From NCBI RefSeq assembly GCF_000714815.1, contig NZ_JMIH01000016.1:62001-126000 (forward strand): a stretch of DNA of 64,000 nt, given 5' to 3'. This DNA is from Anditalea andensis. Its GTDB lineage: Bacteria; Bacteroidota; Bacteroidia; Cytophagales; Cyclobacteriaceae. Below, in pieces: positions 9,792-17,611 of the stretch. The position numbers and the translations under genes were made by a program. The notes under the pieces are model-generated. The model did not search any database. It saw only the letters and a list, made by a program, of their open reading frames with translations, and was not told the DNA's origin. Within the stretch, counting starts at the first letter, position 1, and each line of letters opens with the position of its first letter.

Positions 9792-10253
9792 TCTTCGGGA
9801 AATTGAATACACATTTAATTGTATTATTAAGTACAGTGATATTCCCAATCTTTACTATGATATGATTTCTTTTTTTATACCCAATACACTTCTAATCCAG
9901 TTTCGTTTTTGATTGAAGAAACGATGGTATCAGAAATATATATGAGGTATTTTCAAATGTGTCAATAAAAAAATAATTACTCTCCAATAACATAGATTTT
10001 CATGTCAGGCCCTGCCGCATTGCCTGGAAATCTACACCCATTTCGAAAGGCACGTCATCTGTTAGCTGACAGAAGTAAAACTATAAAAGCCAGAAATAAG
10101 TAAATTAATATCCCTTCTTCTAACCATAATTTAATTAAAAAATTCTGTTCAAGCTATATACCAATTTGAAAACATTCATTCCCATTTAAATTATAATATC
10201 CAACTGCATTTCAATAAATTGAAATTCTACATGGCAAAAAATCTAATTCTGGT
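9792..10253. other. Long intergenic region with a small coding remnant
   Basis: About 460 bp without an intact gene. On the minus strand 9977-10054 can be read as 25 residues ending 'NAAGPDMKIYVIGE' and a TAA, preceded directly by an in-frame TGA. The base composition is more GC-rich than the flanks, so it may be the tail of a decayed gene. The rest is AT-rich and shows nothing I can name. Confidence 0.35.
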
Positions 10254-10261
10254 TATCTTTG
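10254..10261 (+). promoter_or_regulatory. Putative -7 box for the TrpF-like gene
   Basis: TATCTTTG matches TAnnTTTG and lies 31 bp before the ATG. No TTG element is found at the expected distance upstream, so this is only half of a promoter. Confidence 0.35.
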
Positions 10262-10292
10262 ATATTGATTCACTAAATATAAGATAAAGGAA

Positions 10293-10919
10293 ATGGCTTT
10301 AAAAACATTCGTCAAGATCAGCAATGTCAACAATTTAAGCGATGCCAGATATTGTGCTGGAATGTATGTAAATATTATGGGATTCAGCTTGGAAGAGCAA
10401 AACGAAAATCATGTAACACCCCAAAAATTTAAAGAAATCACGGATTGGATTTCAGGGGTAGAATTTGTCGCTGAATTTCAAAGTACGCATCCCGAAAGAA
10501 TTTTAACCACCTTGAAAGACTATGAAGGTTTTACTTTTATTCAAATAGAAGAAGAGTCTCATATTCAATTACTTATGAATACTTCTTATAGTTTGATCTG
10601 GAAGACCAAGCTTAATAATATAGTTGATTTTGATTATTATATCGGCATAGCCAAATCCCTAAAAGAAGGAGGTGTTACGTTATTGATAGATTCTGACGAA
10701 TTAACGTTAGATCTGAATGTTATAAAAAAAATTGATCAAGTATCACGTTTCTGTGATGTTCTGGTAGGGTTTGATATTGATCAGGAAAGTGTCCAACGAC
10801 TACTAAATGAAAGCCTAGTCAAAGGCATATCCCTTAAAGGTGGGAATGAAATCAAACCAGGTTTTAAAGATTTTGATGGACTTGCTGATATTTTGGAATT
10901 ATTGGAAGTGGAAGATTAA
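10293..10919 (+). CDS. TrpF-like (beta/alpha)8 protein lacking catalytic residues
   Basis: 208 residues. The start 'VKISNVNNLSDARYCAGMYVNIMGF' matches the phosphoribosylanthranilate isomerase opening (VKICG-TN-EDA---GAD--GF), and the end 'GISLKGGNEIKPGFKDFDGLADIL' matches its last strand-helix unit, with matching length. The catalytic cysteine of KICG is replaced by serine-asparagine, and the phosphate-binding GGSGK region after the 'LLIDSD' strand is missing. It therefore has the TrpF fold but probably not the tryptophan-pathway reaction. No trp gene is nearby; it stands alone on the plus strand. It may bind a phosphosugar or act as a regulator, which is inference. Confidence 0.7.
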   Translation: MALKTFVKISNVNNLSDARYCAGMYVNIMGFSLEEQNENHVTPQKFKEITDWISGVEFVAEFQSTHPERILTTLKDYEGFTFIQIEEESHIQLLMNTSYSLIWKTKLNNIVDFDYYIGIAKSLKEGGVTLLIDSDELTLDLNVIKKIDQVSRFCDVLVGFDIDQESVQRLLNESLVKGISLKGGNEIKPGFKDFDGLADILELLEVED

Positions 10920-10947
10920 ATAGCCTACCGCATCAGGCTATATTTAT
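10920..10947 (+). terminator. Hairpin after the TrpF-like gene
   Basis: A 7-bp stem (10920-10926 with 10935-10941) directly after the stop codon is followed by TATTTAT. A modest intrinsic terminator. Confidence 0.5.
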
Positions 10948-11017
10948 CTGCGGAAATTATGACTTTCCCATTTGCTTTATATATGTAAATGCCAAATAAA
11001 TTTGCCTGAAGATATAT

Positions 11018-11045
11018 AGCGCCTGTACCCATAAGTTCAGGCGCT
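11018..11045. terminator. GC-rich stem-loop between convergent genes
   Basis: A perfect 8-bp stem (11018-11025 with 11038-11045) flanked by AT-rich DNA on both sides, between the TrpF-like gene (+) and trmB (-). It could end trmB transcription. There is no clean T-run, so the role is uncertain. Confidence 0.4.
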
Positions 11046-11109
11046 TATATATTATATTTAGGTATGATAGACAGGTGATCGATTGTCATAGGAAATGAGA
11101 ATGAAGTTA

Positions 11110-11775
11110 TTAATCCTTTTTAAACCTGAATCTCAAATATTTTATTTTTTCACCTTTATCGGAAAATATTTTTTCATATCTGGTTTTGATTCCTAAATGT
11201 TCCCTTTGATATTCGGAAGCATAAAAATCAAAGGTCCATTCTAGCCCTTCCAGATCTTTTCGTAGGTTCAAAACCTCGAGGGTATATTCAAATAAACCTG
11301 TATTGTCAGTTTTTAGATGGATGATTCCTCCCTTATCCAATAGTGGTTTATACATTTCTAAAAACCGCGGCGATGTCAATCTCTTTTTTTCATCACCATC
11401 CCTAGGTCGAGGATCAGGAAAGGTAATCCACAGCTCATGGATTTCTGACTCCCCAAAATACTTTTCCAACTGCTCAATTTGAGTCCTTAAAAATGCAACG
11501 TTTTCTAGTTTTTCAGTTGCTGCTATCGTGCTACCTTTCCAGATTCTGGAACCTTTAATATCAATACCGATAAAATTATGGGCTGCATTTTCCCTTGCTA
11601 ACCCTACGGTAAATTCCCCCCTGCCGCAGGCCAGTTCAACCACAATAGGATGATCATTTTCAAATTGTAAAGCATTCCAATTTCCCTTAATCTTTTCAAA
11701 AAGTGGTTTGCCTTCTTGGATTACATTTTTACTTTCCTCGTTTTGTTTAAACCTTACGAGCTTATTCCTTCCCAT
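11110..11775 (-). CDS. trmB: tRNA (guanine-N7-)-methyltransferase
   Basis: 221 residues. It methylates G46 in the variable loop of tRNAs with S-adenosylmethionine. The SAM-binding motif 'VVELACGRGEFTVGLA' (about 46-61), 'FIGIDIKGSRIWKG' and the family signature 'WITFPDPRPRDGDEKKRL' (about 117-134) are clear. A basic N-terminus precedes the Rossmann fold. It begins 1 bp after folC stops (11777), so the two are surely co-transcribed. Confidence 0.95.
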   Translation of the reverse strand: MGRNKLVRFKQNEESKNVIQEGKPLFEKIKGNWNALQFENDHPIVVELACGRGEFTVGLARENAAHNFIGIDIKGSRIWKGSTIAATEKLENVAFLRTQIEQLEKYFGESEIHELWITFPDPRPRDGDEKKRLTSPRFLEMYKPLLDKGGIIHLKTDNTGLFEYTLEVLNLRKDLEGLEWTFDFYASEYQREHLGIKTRYEKIFSDKGEKIKYLRFRFKKD

Positions 11776-11776
11776 G

Positions 11777-13054
11777 CTATATAATATCTAAATCTGCGAC
11801 TACAAATGTACTTCCTCCAATAAATATAAAATCATTTTTACCTGCCTTATCCAATGCCGACTGGTAGGCCTTATTAACGTCAGAAATGATTTCACCTCTT
11901 ATACCCATATCGAGAGCTTTTGATGCCAGTTCATGGGCTGGCATGGCCCTTGGTATAGAAGGTTGACAAAAAATGTAAGCTGCATCTTTTGGAAACAAAT
12001 TCAGTATCGCATCCACATCCTTATCCTGCACCATTCCAATGACGCAGTATAGTTGATTGAATGAATAAGTTTGGATTTGTGAAATGATATAGGCTATACC
12101 ATCTATATTATGTCCTGTATCACAATAAGCTAGAGGTTGATCATTCAATTTCTGCCATCTTCCTTTGAGTCCAGTGAGTGATGTTACGTTTGCCAGTCCA
12201 TAATGAAGTGCTTTAAGGGGTATATGAATACCCAATGATCTTAGTTTATCCACTGCAGTAAGGATACCTGCCAGGTTTTTTTCTTGGTATTTTCCTGCCA
12301 AATCCATTAAAATTATTTTTCCATTCACTAGGTATTCACATAATCCACTTTTTATATTCCCCTGATGTTTAATAGTATACGATCTTTCAGCAAAAGTGAT
12401 TTCTGCATTTCGTTGTTGTGCTAGTTGGGTAAATACTTCTGTAGTTTCAGCTTGCCTTTGGGAGATGATTACAGGTGTGTTTGATTTTATTATTCCTGCT
12501 TTTTCTGCTGCTATTTTTGGAAGTGTATCTCCCAAAAACTGCATATGGTCCATTCCTATATTGGTGATTATAGAAAGTAAAGGTTTCAGAATATTAGTAC
12601 TATCCAGCCTCCCTCCCATACCTACTTCCACTACCGCGATATCTACGGCTTCTTCAGCGAAATACGAAAAAGCCATGCCTACGGTCATTTCAAAAAAACT
12701 GGGCTGAAGTGAATCAATATAACTTTTATTGCTTTGGACAAAATGTATGACAGCCTGTTCGGTTATATCCTGTCCATTTATTTTGATACGTTCTCTAAAT
12801 GATTTTAAATGTGGAGATGTATACAGACCTACCTTATATCCTGCTGACTGTAAGATAGCAGCCAAGGAATGAGAAGTGCTTCCTTTTCCATTGGTGCCTG
12901 CTATATGTATGGATTTAAATTTGAGGTGTGGATTACCTAGCTCCTCACATAGTGCCAGCGTATTATTCAGATCTGTTTTATATGCAGAAGCTCCTATTCT
13001 CTGGAACATTGGCAGTGCATTGAACAGATAGTCCAATGTTTCCTGATAAGTCAT
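11777..13054 (-). CDS. folC: Folylpolyglutamate synthase / dihydrofolate synthase
   Basis: 425 residues. An ATP-dependent Mur-ligase-like enzyme that adds glutamate to dihydropteroate or folates. The P-loop is 'GTNGKGSTSH' (53-62), followed by 'YTSPHLKSFRERIKING', typical of FolC, then 'VEVGMGGRLDSTN' and the ligase motif 'ITNIGMDHMQFLG'. The C-terminal domain contains 'YCDTGHNIDG'. It lies 3 bp downstream of the TonB gene and 1 bp upstream of trmB, so it is embedded in the envelope gene run, a placement without an obvious functional reason. Confidence 0.95.
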   Translation of the reverse strand: MTYQETLDYLFNALPMFQRIGASAYKTDLNNTLALCEELGNPHLKFKSIHIAGTNGKGSTSHSLAAILQSAGYKVGLYTSPHLKSFRERIKINGQDITEQAVIHFVQSNKSYIDSLQPSFFEMTVGMAFSYFAEEAVDIAVVEVGMGGRLDSTNILKPLLSIITNIGMDHMQFLGDTLPKIAAEKAGIIKSNTPVIISQRQAETTEVFTQLAQQRNAEITFAERSYTIKHQGNIKSGLCEYLVNGKIILMDLAGKYQEKNLAGILTAVDKLRSLGIHIPLKALHYGLANVTSLTGLKGRWQKLNDQPLAYCDTGHNIDGIAYIISQIQTYSFNQLYCVIGMVQDKDVDAILNLFPKDAAYIFCQPSIPRAMPAHELASKALDMGIRGEIISDVNKAYQSALDKAGKNDFIFIGGSTFVVADLDII

Positions 13055-13057
13055 TGA

Positions 13058-14011
13058 TTAATCTACTCTGATTACGAAAGTAATTTTACCTGTGGAGTAA
13101 TCTGCAGAAGGATTTCCACTTTGCCTTTTAAAGGTAAGCTGGTTTACCACTGTACGGTAATAAGCAAGCACTTCATTAGGTACATTATATTCCAATGGAA
13201 TCGCCTGGACTATTCTGCCGTTATCGTCTACAGTTATTTTAAAAACAATTCGACCATTTCTGGATGAGACATTATCCCTAATATTAGGTTTAGATGCAAA
13301 ATCCCATCCTGCCAAGTCAAGGGCATATCCCCCTCCCGGTCCTGCATTCCCCTGACCGGATTGCATAATGGACCTTCCGTCCACAGTTCCTTGGGGTTTG
13401 CCTTCGTCTCCGGGGGTCGAAGATGATCCTTGATTACTTCCTGCTGTAGGCTGTTGACCTGAACCGGCGGTTCCTCCGGCACCAAATATGGCCCTAGGAT
13501 CAACCTTTGGCTTTTCTTCCGCTTTCTGGGCAGTTTTCTCTGCCTCGCTTTTAGAAGGTTCTGTTACGGGAGTGGAAGGTTTAGCTGTGGCAGTACTTTC
13601 TTTTTTGACTTCAGTGGGTTTTTCTCCTCCCTTTAGAGGACTAGGAGCTTTTGACTGGGTTTCATAAGTAGTCTTCGATTTACTTGGAGCAGGTTTAGCA
13701 GTCTTGGTTTCAGGCTGCGCTACAGGTGCTGCTGTAGCAGTAGGCTGAGGAGCGGGATCACCTGGAGCAGGAGCTTCCTGCTGTACTACCTCTGCCTGAG
13801 AAGGAGGAGCTGTGGTCTGGGTATTGCCACTTCCTACTTCTGTGAAACCCAGATTTAATTCTAACCCAAACTGAGGAATAGGTGGAATGGCCGGTTTCCA
13901 TACCACAATAAAATACATGGCCACAAGTATGAGCACATTTGTGATGATGGTGATGGCCAATGCCTTTTTATTGCTGTCTGCCTCTTCTTTGTTTACTTCC
14001 CAGTAAGCCAT
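13058..14011 (-). CDS. TonB-like energy-transducing protein
   Basis: 317 residues. One N-terminal transmembrane helix (about 18-39) follows a short cytoplasmic segment. Then comes a long low-complexity stretch rich in Pro, Ala, Lys, Thr and Glu (about 60-170), suited to span the periplasm, and a Gly/Gln/Ser-rich part. The last 75 residues ('GRIVFKITVDDNGRIVQ...') resemble a TonB/TolA-type C-terminal domain. Next to ExbD- and ExbB-type genes it should be the transducer of a proton-driven motor. Whether the target is a TonB receptor or a TolB/Pal-like partner is not shown. Confidence 0.85.
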   Translation of the reverse strand: MAYWEVNKEEADSNKKALAITIITNVLILVAMYFIVVWKPAIPPIPQFGLELNLGFTEVGSGNTQTTAPPSQAEVVQQEAPAPGDPAPQPTATAAPVAQPETKTAKPAPSKSKTTYETQSKAPSPLKGGEKPTEVKKESTATAKPSTPVTEPSKSEAEKTAQKAEEKPKVDPRAIFGAGGTAGSGQQPTAGSNQGSSSTPGDEGKPQGTVDGRSIMQSGQGNAGPGGGYALDLAGWDFASKPNIRDNVSSRNGRIVFKITVDDNGRIVQAIPLEYNVPNEVLAYYRTVVNQLTFKRQSGNPSADYSTGKITFVIRVD

Positions 14012-14018
14012 ATTATAC

Positions 14019-14411
14019 TTATTTATAAGGAGTGGTAGCTATAGAAACATTCGCTTCCAATGAAGCAGCTATCCCTCCTATTTCCACTAAATATTCTACA
14101 GGAACCTCTTTATCAATGTGGAGTACTACCTGTCCCTTCTTTTCTTGCAATAACGCCGAAAGTTCGTTTTTAATTTCATTACGGCTAACTATTCTGTCAT
14201 TAACAGAAAATCGAAGGTCCTTTGTAACCGTAACCGTTACTTCCTGCATGACAATATCGGAAGTTTCACTGCTGGGCAGGTTAACCGGTAATCCGGACGG
14301 AGTAATAAATGATGAGGTCAACATGAAAAATATTAGCAACAGAAATATGATGTCTGTCATGGAGGACATACTAAATGATGCTTCTATTTTATTTTTTGAT
14401 TGTAATGCCAT
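14019..14411 (-). CDS. exbD: ExbD/TolR-type biopolymer transport protein
   Basis: 130 residues from the ATG at 14409-14411, preceded by AGGAG and 1 bp after the exbB stop. An earlier TTG frame start would overlap exbB and is unlikely. The single helix (about 16-36) carries the conserved aspartate in 'SSMTDIIFLLLIFFMLTS', which conducts protons with ExbB. A small periplasmic domain follows, with 'VVLHIDKEVPVEYLVEI'. It works in the inner membrane with the ExbB and TonB-like proteins encoded on either side. Confidence 0.93.
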   Translation of the reverse strand: MALQSKNKIEASFSMSSMTDIIFLLLIFFMLTSSFITPSGLPVNLPSSETSDIVMQEVTVTVTKDLRFSVNDRIVSRNEIKNELSALLQEKKGQVVLHIDKEVPVEYLVEIGGIAASLEANVSIATTPYK

Positions 14412-14412
14412 A

Positions 14413-15105
14413 TTATTTCTCCTGCAGAAGGTCAATAAATTCTATAGTCGTATATTCCATGCTATGGATCAGCTTAGAAACCTGGCCCACCAGATAATTA
14501 TAACCAAGGTACGCTATGATACCTACCACTAAACCTGTAGCGGTTGTGATCATAGCTTCGTAGATACCTGTAGATAAAAGTTTTGGTGACACCATTCCCT
14601 CTTCCTGGGCTACTCCTATAAAGGCCCGTATCATACCTGCCACAGTTCCCAAAAAACCAATCATAGGCGCAGCTCCAGAAACGGTCGCTAATAATCCCAA
14701 ATTCTTTTCAAGTTTATAGATTTCTATTTTACCTACATTTTCTATAGCTACTTCAATATTTTTTAATGGACTACCTATTCTGTCAAGTCCTTTGGATATC
14801 ATATTCGCCACCGGGGTATTTTCTCCCTGGCAAACCATTTTGGCCCGAGGTATATCTCCGCCCTGCACCATCATTTTAACCTGGTCTATTAGTCCTTTAG
14901 GTGTTTTCGCTGCTTTACGCAAAGTAATAAGCCGCTCAACAAAAATGAATATAGCTAAAATGAACAATAAGTATAATGGAATCATCATGTACCCGCCGGC
15001 AATTAATAGGTCTAAAAGACCAATGGCGGAATTAGGAGATTCTGCAGTAGCCAAGGTGTCGACAGCTATTGGGCTGTCTGTAGTTAAAGTCTGTAATAAG
15101 ATCAT
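14413..15105 (-). CDS. exbB: ExbB/TolQ/MotA-type proton channel protein
   Basis: 230 residues with three membrane helices: about 28-53 ('GGYMMIPLYLLFILAIF'), about 140-162 ('GLLATVSGAAPMIGFLGTVAGMI') and about 175-200. The second is the MotA/TolQ/ExbB signature. The cytoplasmic loop between helices 1 and 2 is of normal size. It forms the pentameric channel of the motor with ExbD. It begins 1 bp after the SPOR gene stop. Confidence 0.93.
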   Translation of the reverse strand: MILLQTLTTDSPIAVDTLATAESPNSAIGLLDLLIAGGYMMIPLYLLFILAIFIFVERLITLRKAAKTPKGLIDQVKMMVQGGDIPRAKMVCQGENTPVANMISKGLDRIGSPLKNIEVAIENVGKIEIYKLEKNLGLLATVSGAAPMIGFLGTVAGMIRAFIGVAQEEGMVSPKLLSTGIYEAMITTATGLVVGIIAYLGYNYLVGQVSKLIHSMEYTTIEFIDLLQEK

Positions 15106-15106
15106 A

Positions 15107-15832
15107 TTAATATTTCAATACCCATAAATTTTCTTTATAATTTTCCTGATGTGCTTCAAGCACTTCTACAGCCTGTACGAGTGATTCATACTCCCCGATG
15201 GCTAATCTATAATATGCTATTTCTCCATATGGATATACCAAATAAGTGTTTTTTTGCTGTCTATTTAATTTATTGGAATAATCTAAGGCCATATCTTCGT
15301 CTATAAAGCTTCCTACAACGACAAAATAACGTGGTGCAGCTGCCCTAGATTTTATCGTGGTCAAAGTAAAAGTTTCAGGTACCTCTTCCACTGTTTCAGC
15401 ATCATCTTCTACTATTTCTGGCTCCAGAACTTTTTCCGGTTCTATTGGAGTAGTGATAGGCTCAGGTTGACGCGTGTCCTGTTCTGCGATATTATTCCAA
15501 TACCAAAATATACCTGCAAATATCAGCAATAAAACCAGGCTTAAAATAATCCATACTCGATAGTTAGATTGTTTTTCCCTGGCTTCCAAAGAAGGCTGTG
15601 CCTTGAAAGCAGGTTTAGACTTTACAGTTTCATGAATGATGGGTTCATTAGAACTTACAGATTCTTCGTCAGCTATAATTGTTTTGGGTTTAACCAAATC
15701 AGGTTTATTATCGTTCTCAGACACAGATTGAGGACTTCTGGAGGAAAGAGGTACTATTTCCACCTTGGGAAGGCCATAATCTTTGTCTTCGTCGGTTTTT
15801 GAATGTTTGTCCTGATTATCTTTATAAGCCAT
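15107..15832 (-). CDS. SPOR-domain membrane protein
   Basis: 241 residues. A cytoplasmic N-terminal part of about 85 residues (charged, disordered) is followed by one transmembrane helix (about 93-112, 'WIILSLVLLLIFAGIFWYW'), an acidic/proline linker, and a C-terminal SPOR domain (about 165-241: 'RYFVVVGSFIDEDMALDYSNKLN', 'YRLAIGEYESLVQAVEVLE'). SPOR domains bind denuded glycan strands of septal peptidoglycan. Lying 1 bp before the ExbB gene, it suggests that the motor acts at the cell wall or division site, as Tol-Pal does. Confidence 0.85.
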   Translation of the reverse strand: MAYKDNQDKHSKTDEDKDYGLPKVEIVPLSSRSPQSVSENDNKPDLVKPKTIIADEESVSSNEPIIHETVKSKPAFKAQPSLEAREKQSNYRVWIILSLVLLLIFAGIFWYWNNIAEQDTRQPEPITTPIEPEKVLEPEIVEDDAETVEEVPETFTLTTIKSRAAAPRYFVVVGSFIDEDMALDYSNKLNRQQKNTYLVYPYGEIAYYRLAIGEYESLVQAVEVLEAHQENYKENLWVLKY

Positions 15833-15928
15833 TTTTGAATAATAAGTACATGCTAATTAATCTACGAAGCTAAGACAAAAGCTTTAATTAGCCAATATTG
15901 CAGTTCATATTTACATATCACCGGCGAC

Positions 15929-17581
15929 CTAAAACTTAAATGTTACACCTCCAATGCCCTGGATCCCACGGACCCTATAGTTCCAATACCTTTGATAGTT
16001 CTGATTTAATAAATTATTTCCCATCATGAATACTGAAAATCTATCATGAAACGCATAATCCACTCTAGTACTTACATCTACCAAAGGTTTTAAATTTGCA
16101 GTACTTCCGGATTGCAAATTAATAGCCCTTATGCCGCCCATGGCATTCACATTTGCCGAGATAAACCATTTATCGGTCGGGGTAAATGTATTGTTTATTT
16201 TTAATTCCCATTCCGGCCGGTGCCATGCACCGTTTAAGTTAGATAAATTGTATTGAAAGTAGTCAGCAGAAAGTTGTAACCGGTACCAATTTTCATACTT
16301 CCATCCCGCCCCTAGATTGAAATTCAAAACTTCAGTTTGGTCATCATACATCAATTCGAACCTGGTACTATCCATTTGATTATTTCCATAAAAATGCATG
16401 TTTCTAAACTGACCAAATTTAATACCGGCAGTATAGGTGAATTCATCATTGATATTACCCCTTACTCCCGCGCTGGCCTGATAGCTTTGGATAGTATTCA
16501 GTAGTTGGGTACTGGGACCTAACCATGGGTTTTCCATAGCAAAATCATAATATGTATTCCTCATCACATCTCCTTCCAAACCTATAAAAATCCCCAGTTC
16601 CTCTGTGAAGTTATATGATGCATGTATGTTTGGGAATATATGGAAATCCGAATTTTTATTGGCAGTAATATCATTTTCAAAAACCATATTTGCACCTGCC
16701 CTTGCCCTTAAGCCTTCGCGAATATATTCCACAAATGGGTTAATTCTCAAATAGTTTCTGTTTATATTATTATAAAACAGGTCAGAGGGCGAAGTTATAT
16801 AACCATCAGTTTTCACCTCAGCGCGTAGGTTATCGTTTGCCCGGAATCCCATTTTCGCATTTAAGCCCAGTTCATGTTCCCTAGCGATAAGATTATCATT
16901 AAATAGTCTCAATGAAAGATTTCCATCATAATTAAAAGACTGTGTCTGATTGATGTTTCGGATTCCTGCGTTTCCATATAGGGTATGAAAGATCTGTCCT
17001 ATCGTATCTCTGTTTACTTCAAGTCCAGGGGTATAGCCATAGAAATGATATTTATCTCTATCATACCCTACTTTACCATATACTTCCATGCCTTCCATAA
17101 ACATACTTCCATCAAACCGGATATTTGTATGGTCTTCGGCAGAGTTTGATCCATCTACTGGGCCATTGTAAAATCCCTGATGATGAATATAAGCACCAAA
17201 GTTCCTATAATCACTTTCTACATTGTTTATATAAATTTCAGCCAATGGGGAGTTATAATTTCCATATCCTACTTTAGCATAACTATGGTATAATTCAGGT
17301 TTTAAATTATCAAATCTTCTCTGGTATGGTTGAGTATTGGTCTCCACGGGAGGCAGGCTTAGAAAGAAAGGCTGCACCTGATAGTTCAGTCTACCCACAC
17401 CCTGACTTTCAGGTAGCGCAGGTGTACGCATAAAGTTCCTGGGCTGAGGCGGCAGGGTAAGCACACGGTCCTTTCGGATGACAAATTCCTGATCTTTTAC
17501 TTCCCCGCGCGTATCTTGGGCCAGAGTTGAAGAAATCTGATTGATCAGAAATAGAAATATAAAAACAAGTCTTTTATTCAT
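15929..17581 (-). CDS. Outer-membrane beta-barrel protein
   Basis: 550 residues. A signal peptide (1-21, ending 'TLAQ') is followed by a long run of amphipathic strands rich in Tyr, Asn and Gly and a C-terminal 'GIGGVTFKF', whose final phenylalanine is the usual BAM insertion signal. No plug domain or TonB box is recognisable, so it is shorter than a normal TonB-dependent receptor. It lies between the SPOR gene (96 bp) and the large TPR gene (30 bp), which supports a structural role in the same envelope complex. Confidence 0.8.
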   Translation of the reverse strand: MNKRLVFIFLFLINQISSTLAQDTRGEVKDQEFVIRKDRVLTLPPQPRNFMRTPALPESQGVGRLNYQVQPFFLSLPPVETNTQPYQRRFDNLKPELYHSYAKVGYGNYNSPLAEIYINNVESDYRNFGAYIHHQGFYNGPVDGSNSAEDHTNIRFDGSMFMEGMEVYGKVGYDRDKYHFYGYTPGLEVNRDTIGQIFHTLYGNAGIRNINQTQSFNYDGNLSLRLFNDNLIAREHELGLNAKMGFRANDNLRAEVKTDGYITSPSDLFYNNINRNYLRINPFVEYIREGLRARAGANMVFENDITANKNSDFHIFPNIHASYNFTEELGIFIGLEGDVMRNTYYDFAMENPWLGPSTQLLNTIQSYQASAGVRGNINDEFTYTAGIKFGQFRNMHFYGNNQMDSTRFELMYDDQTEVLNFNLGAGWKYENWYRLQLSADYFQYNLSNLNGAWHRPEWELKINNTFTPTDKWFISANVNAMGGIRAINLQSGSTANLKPLVDVSTRVDYAFHDRFSVFMMGNNLLNQNYQRYWNYRVRGIQGIGGVTFKF

Positions 17582-17611
17582 TTCAACTTAAAATGTATAC
17601 CTTAAATAAAA

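Noticed and set aside
14032..14532. A 166-codon plus-strand frame opposite exbD and exbB
   Set aside because: Shadow of two well-conserved genes on the other strand; no family motif and no start signal.
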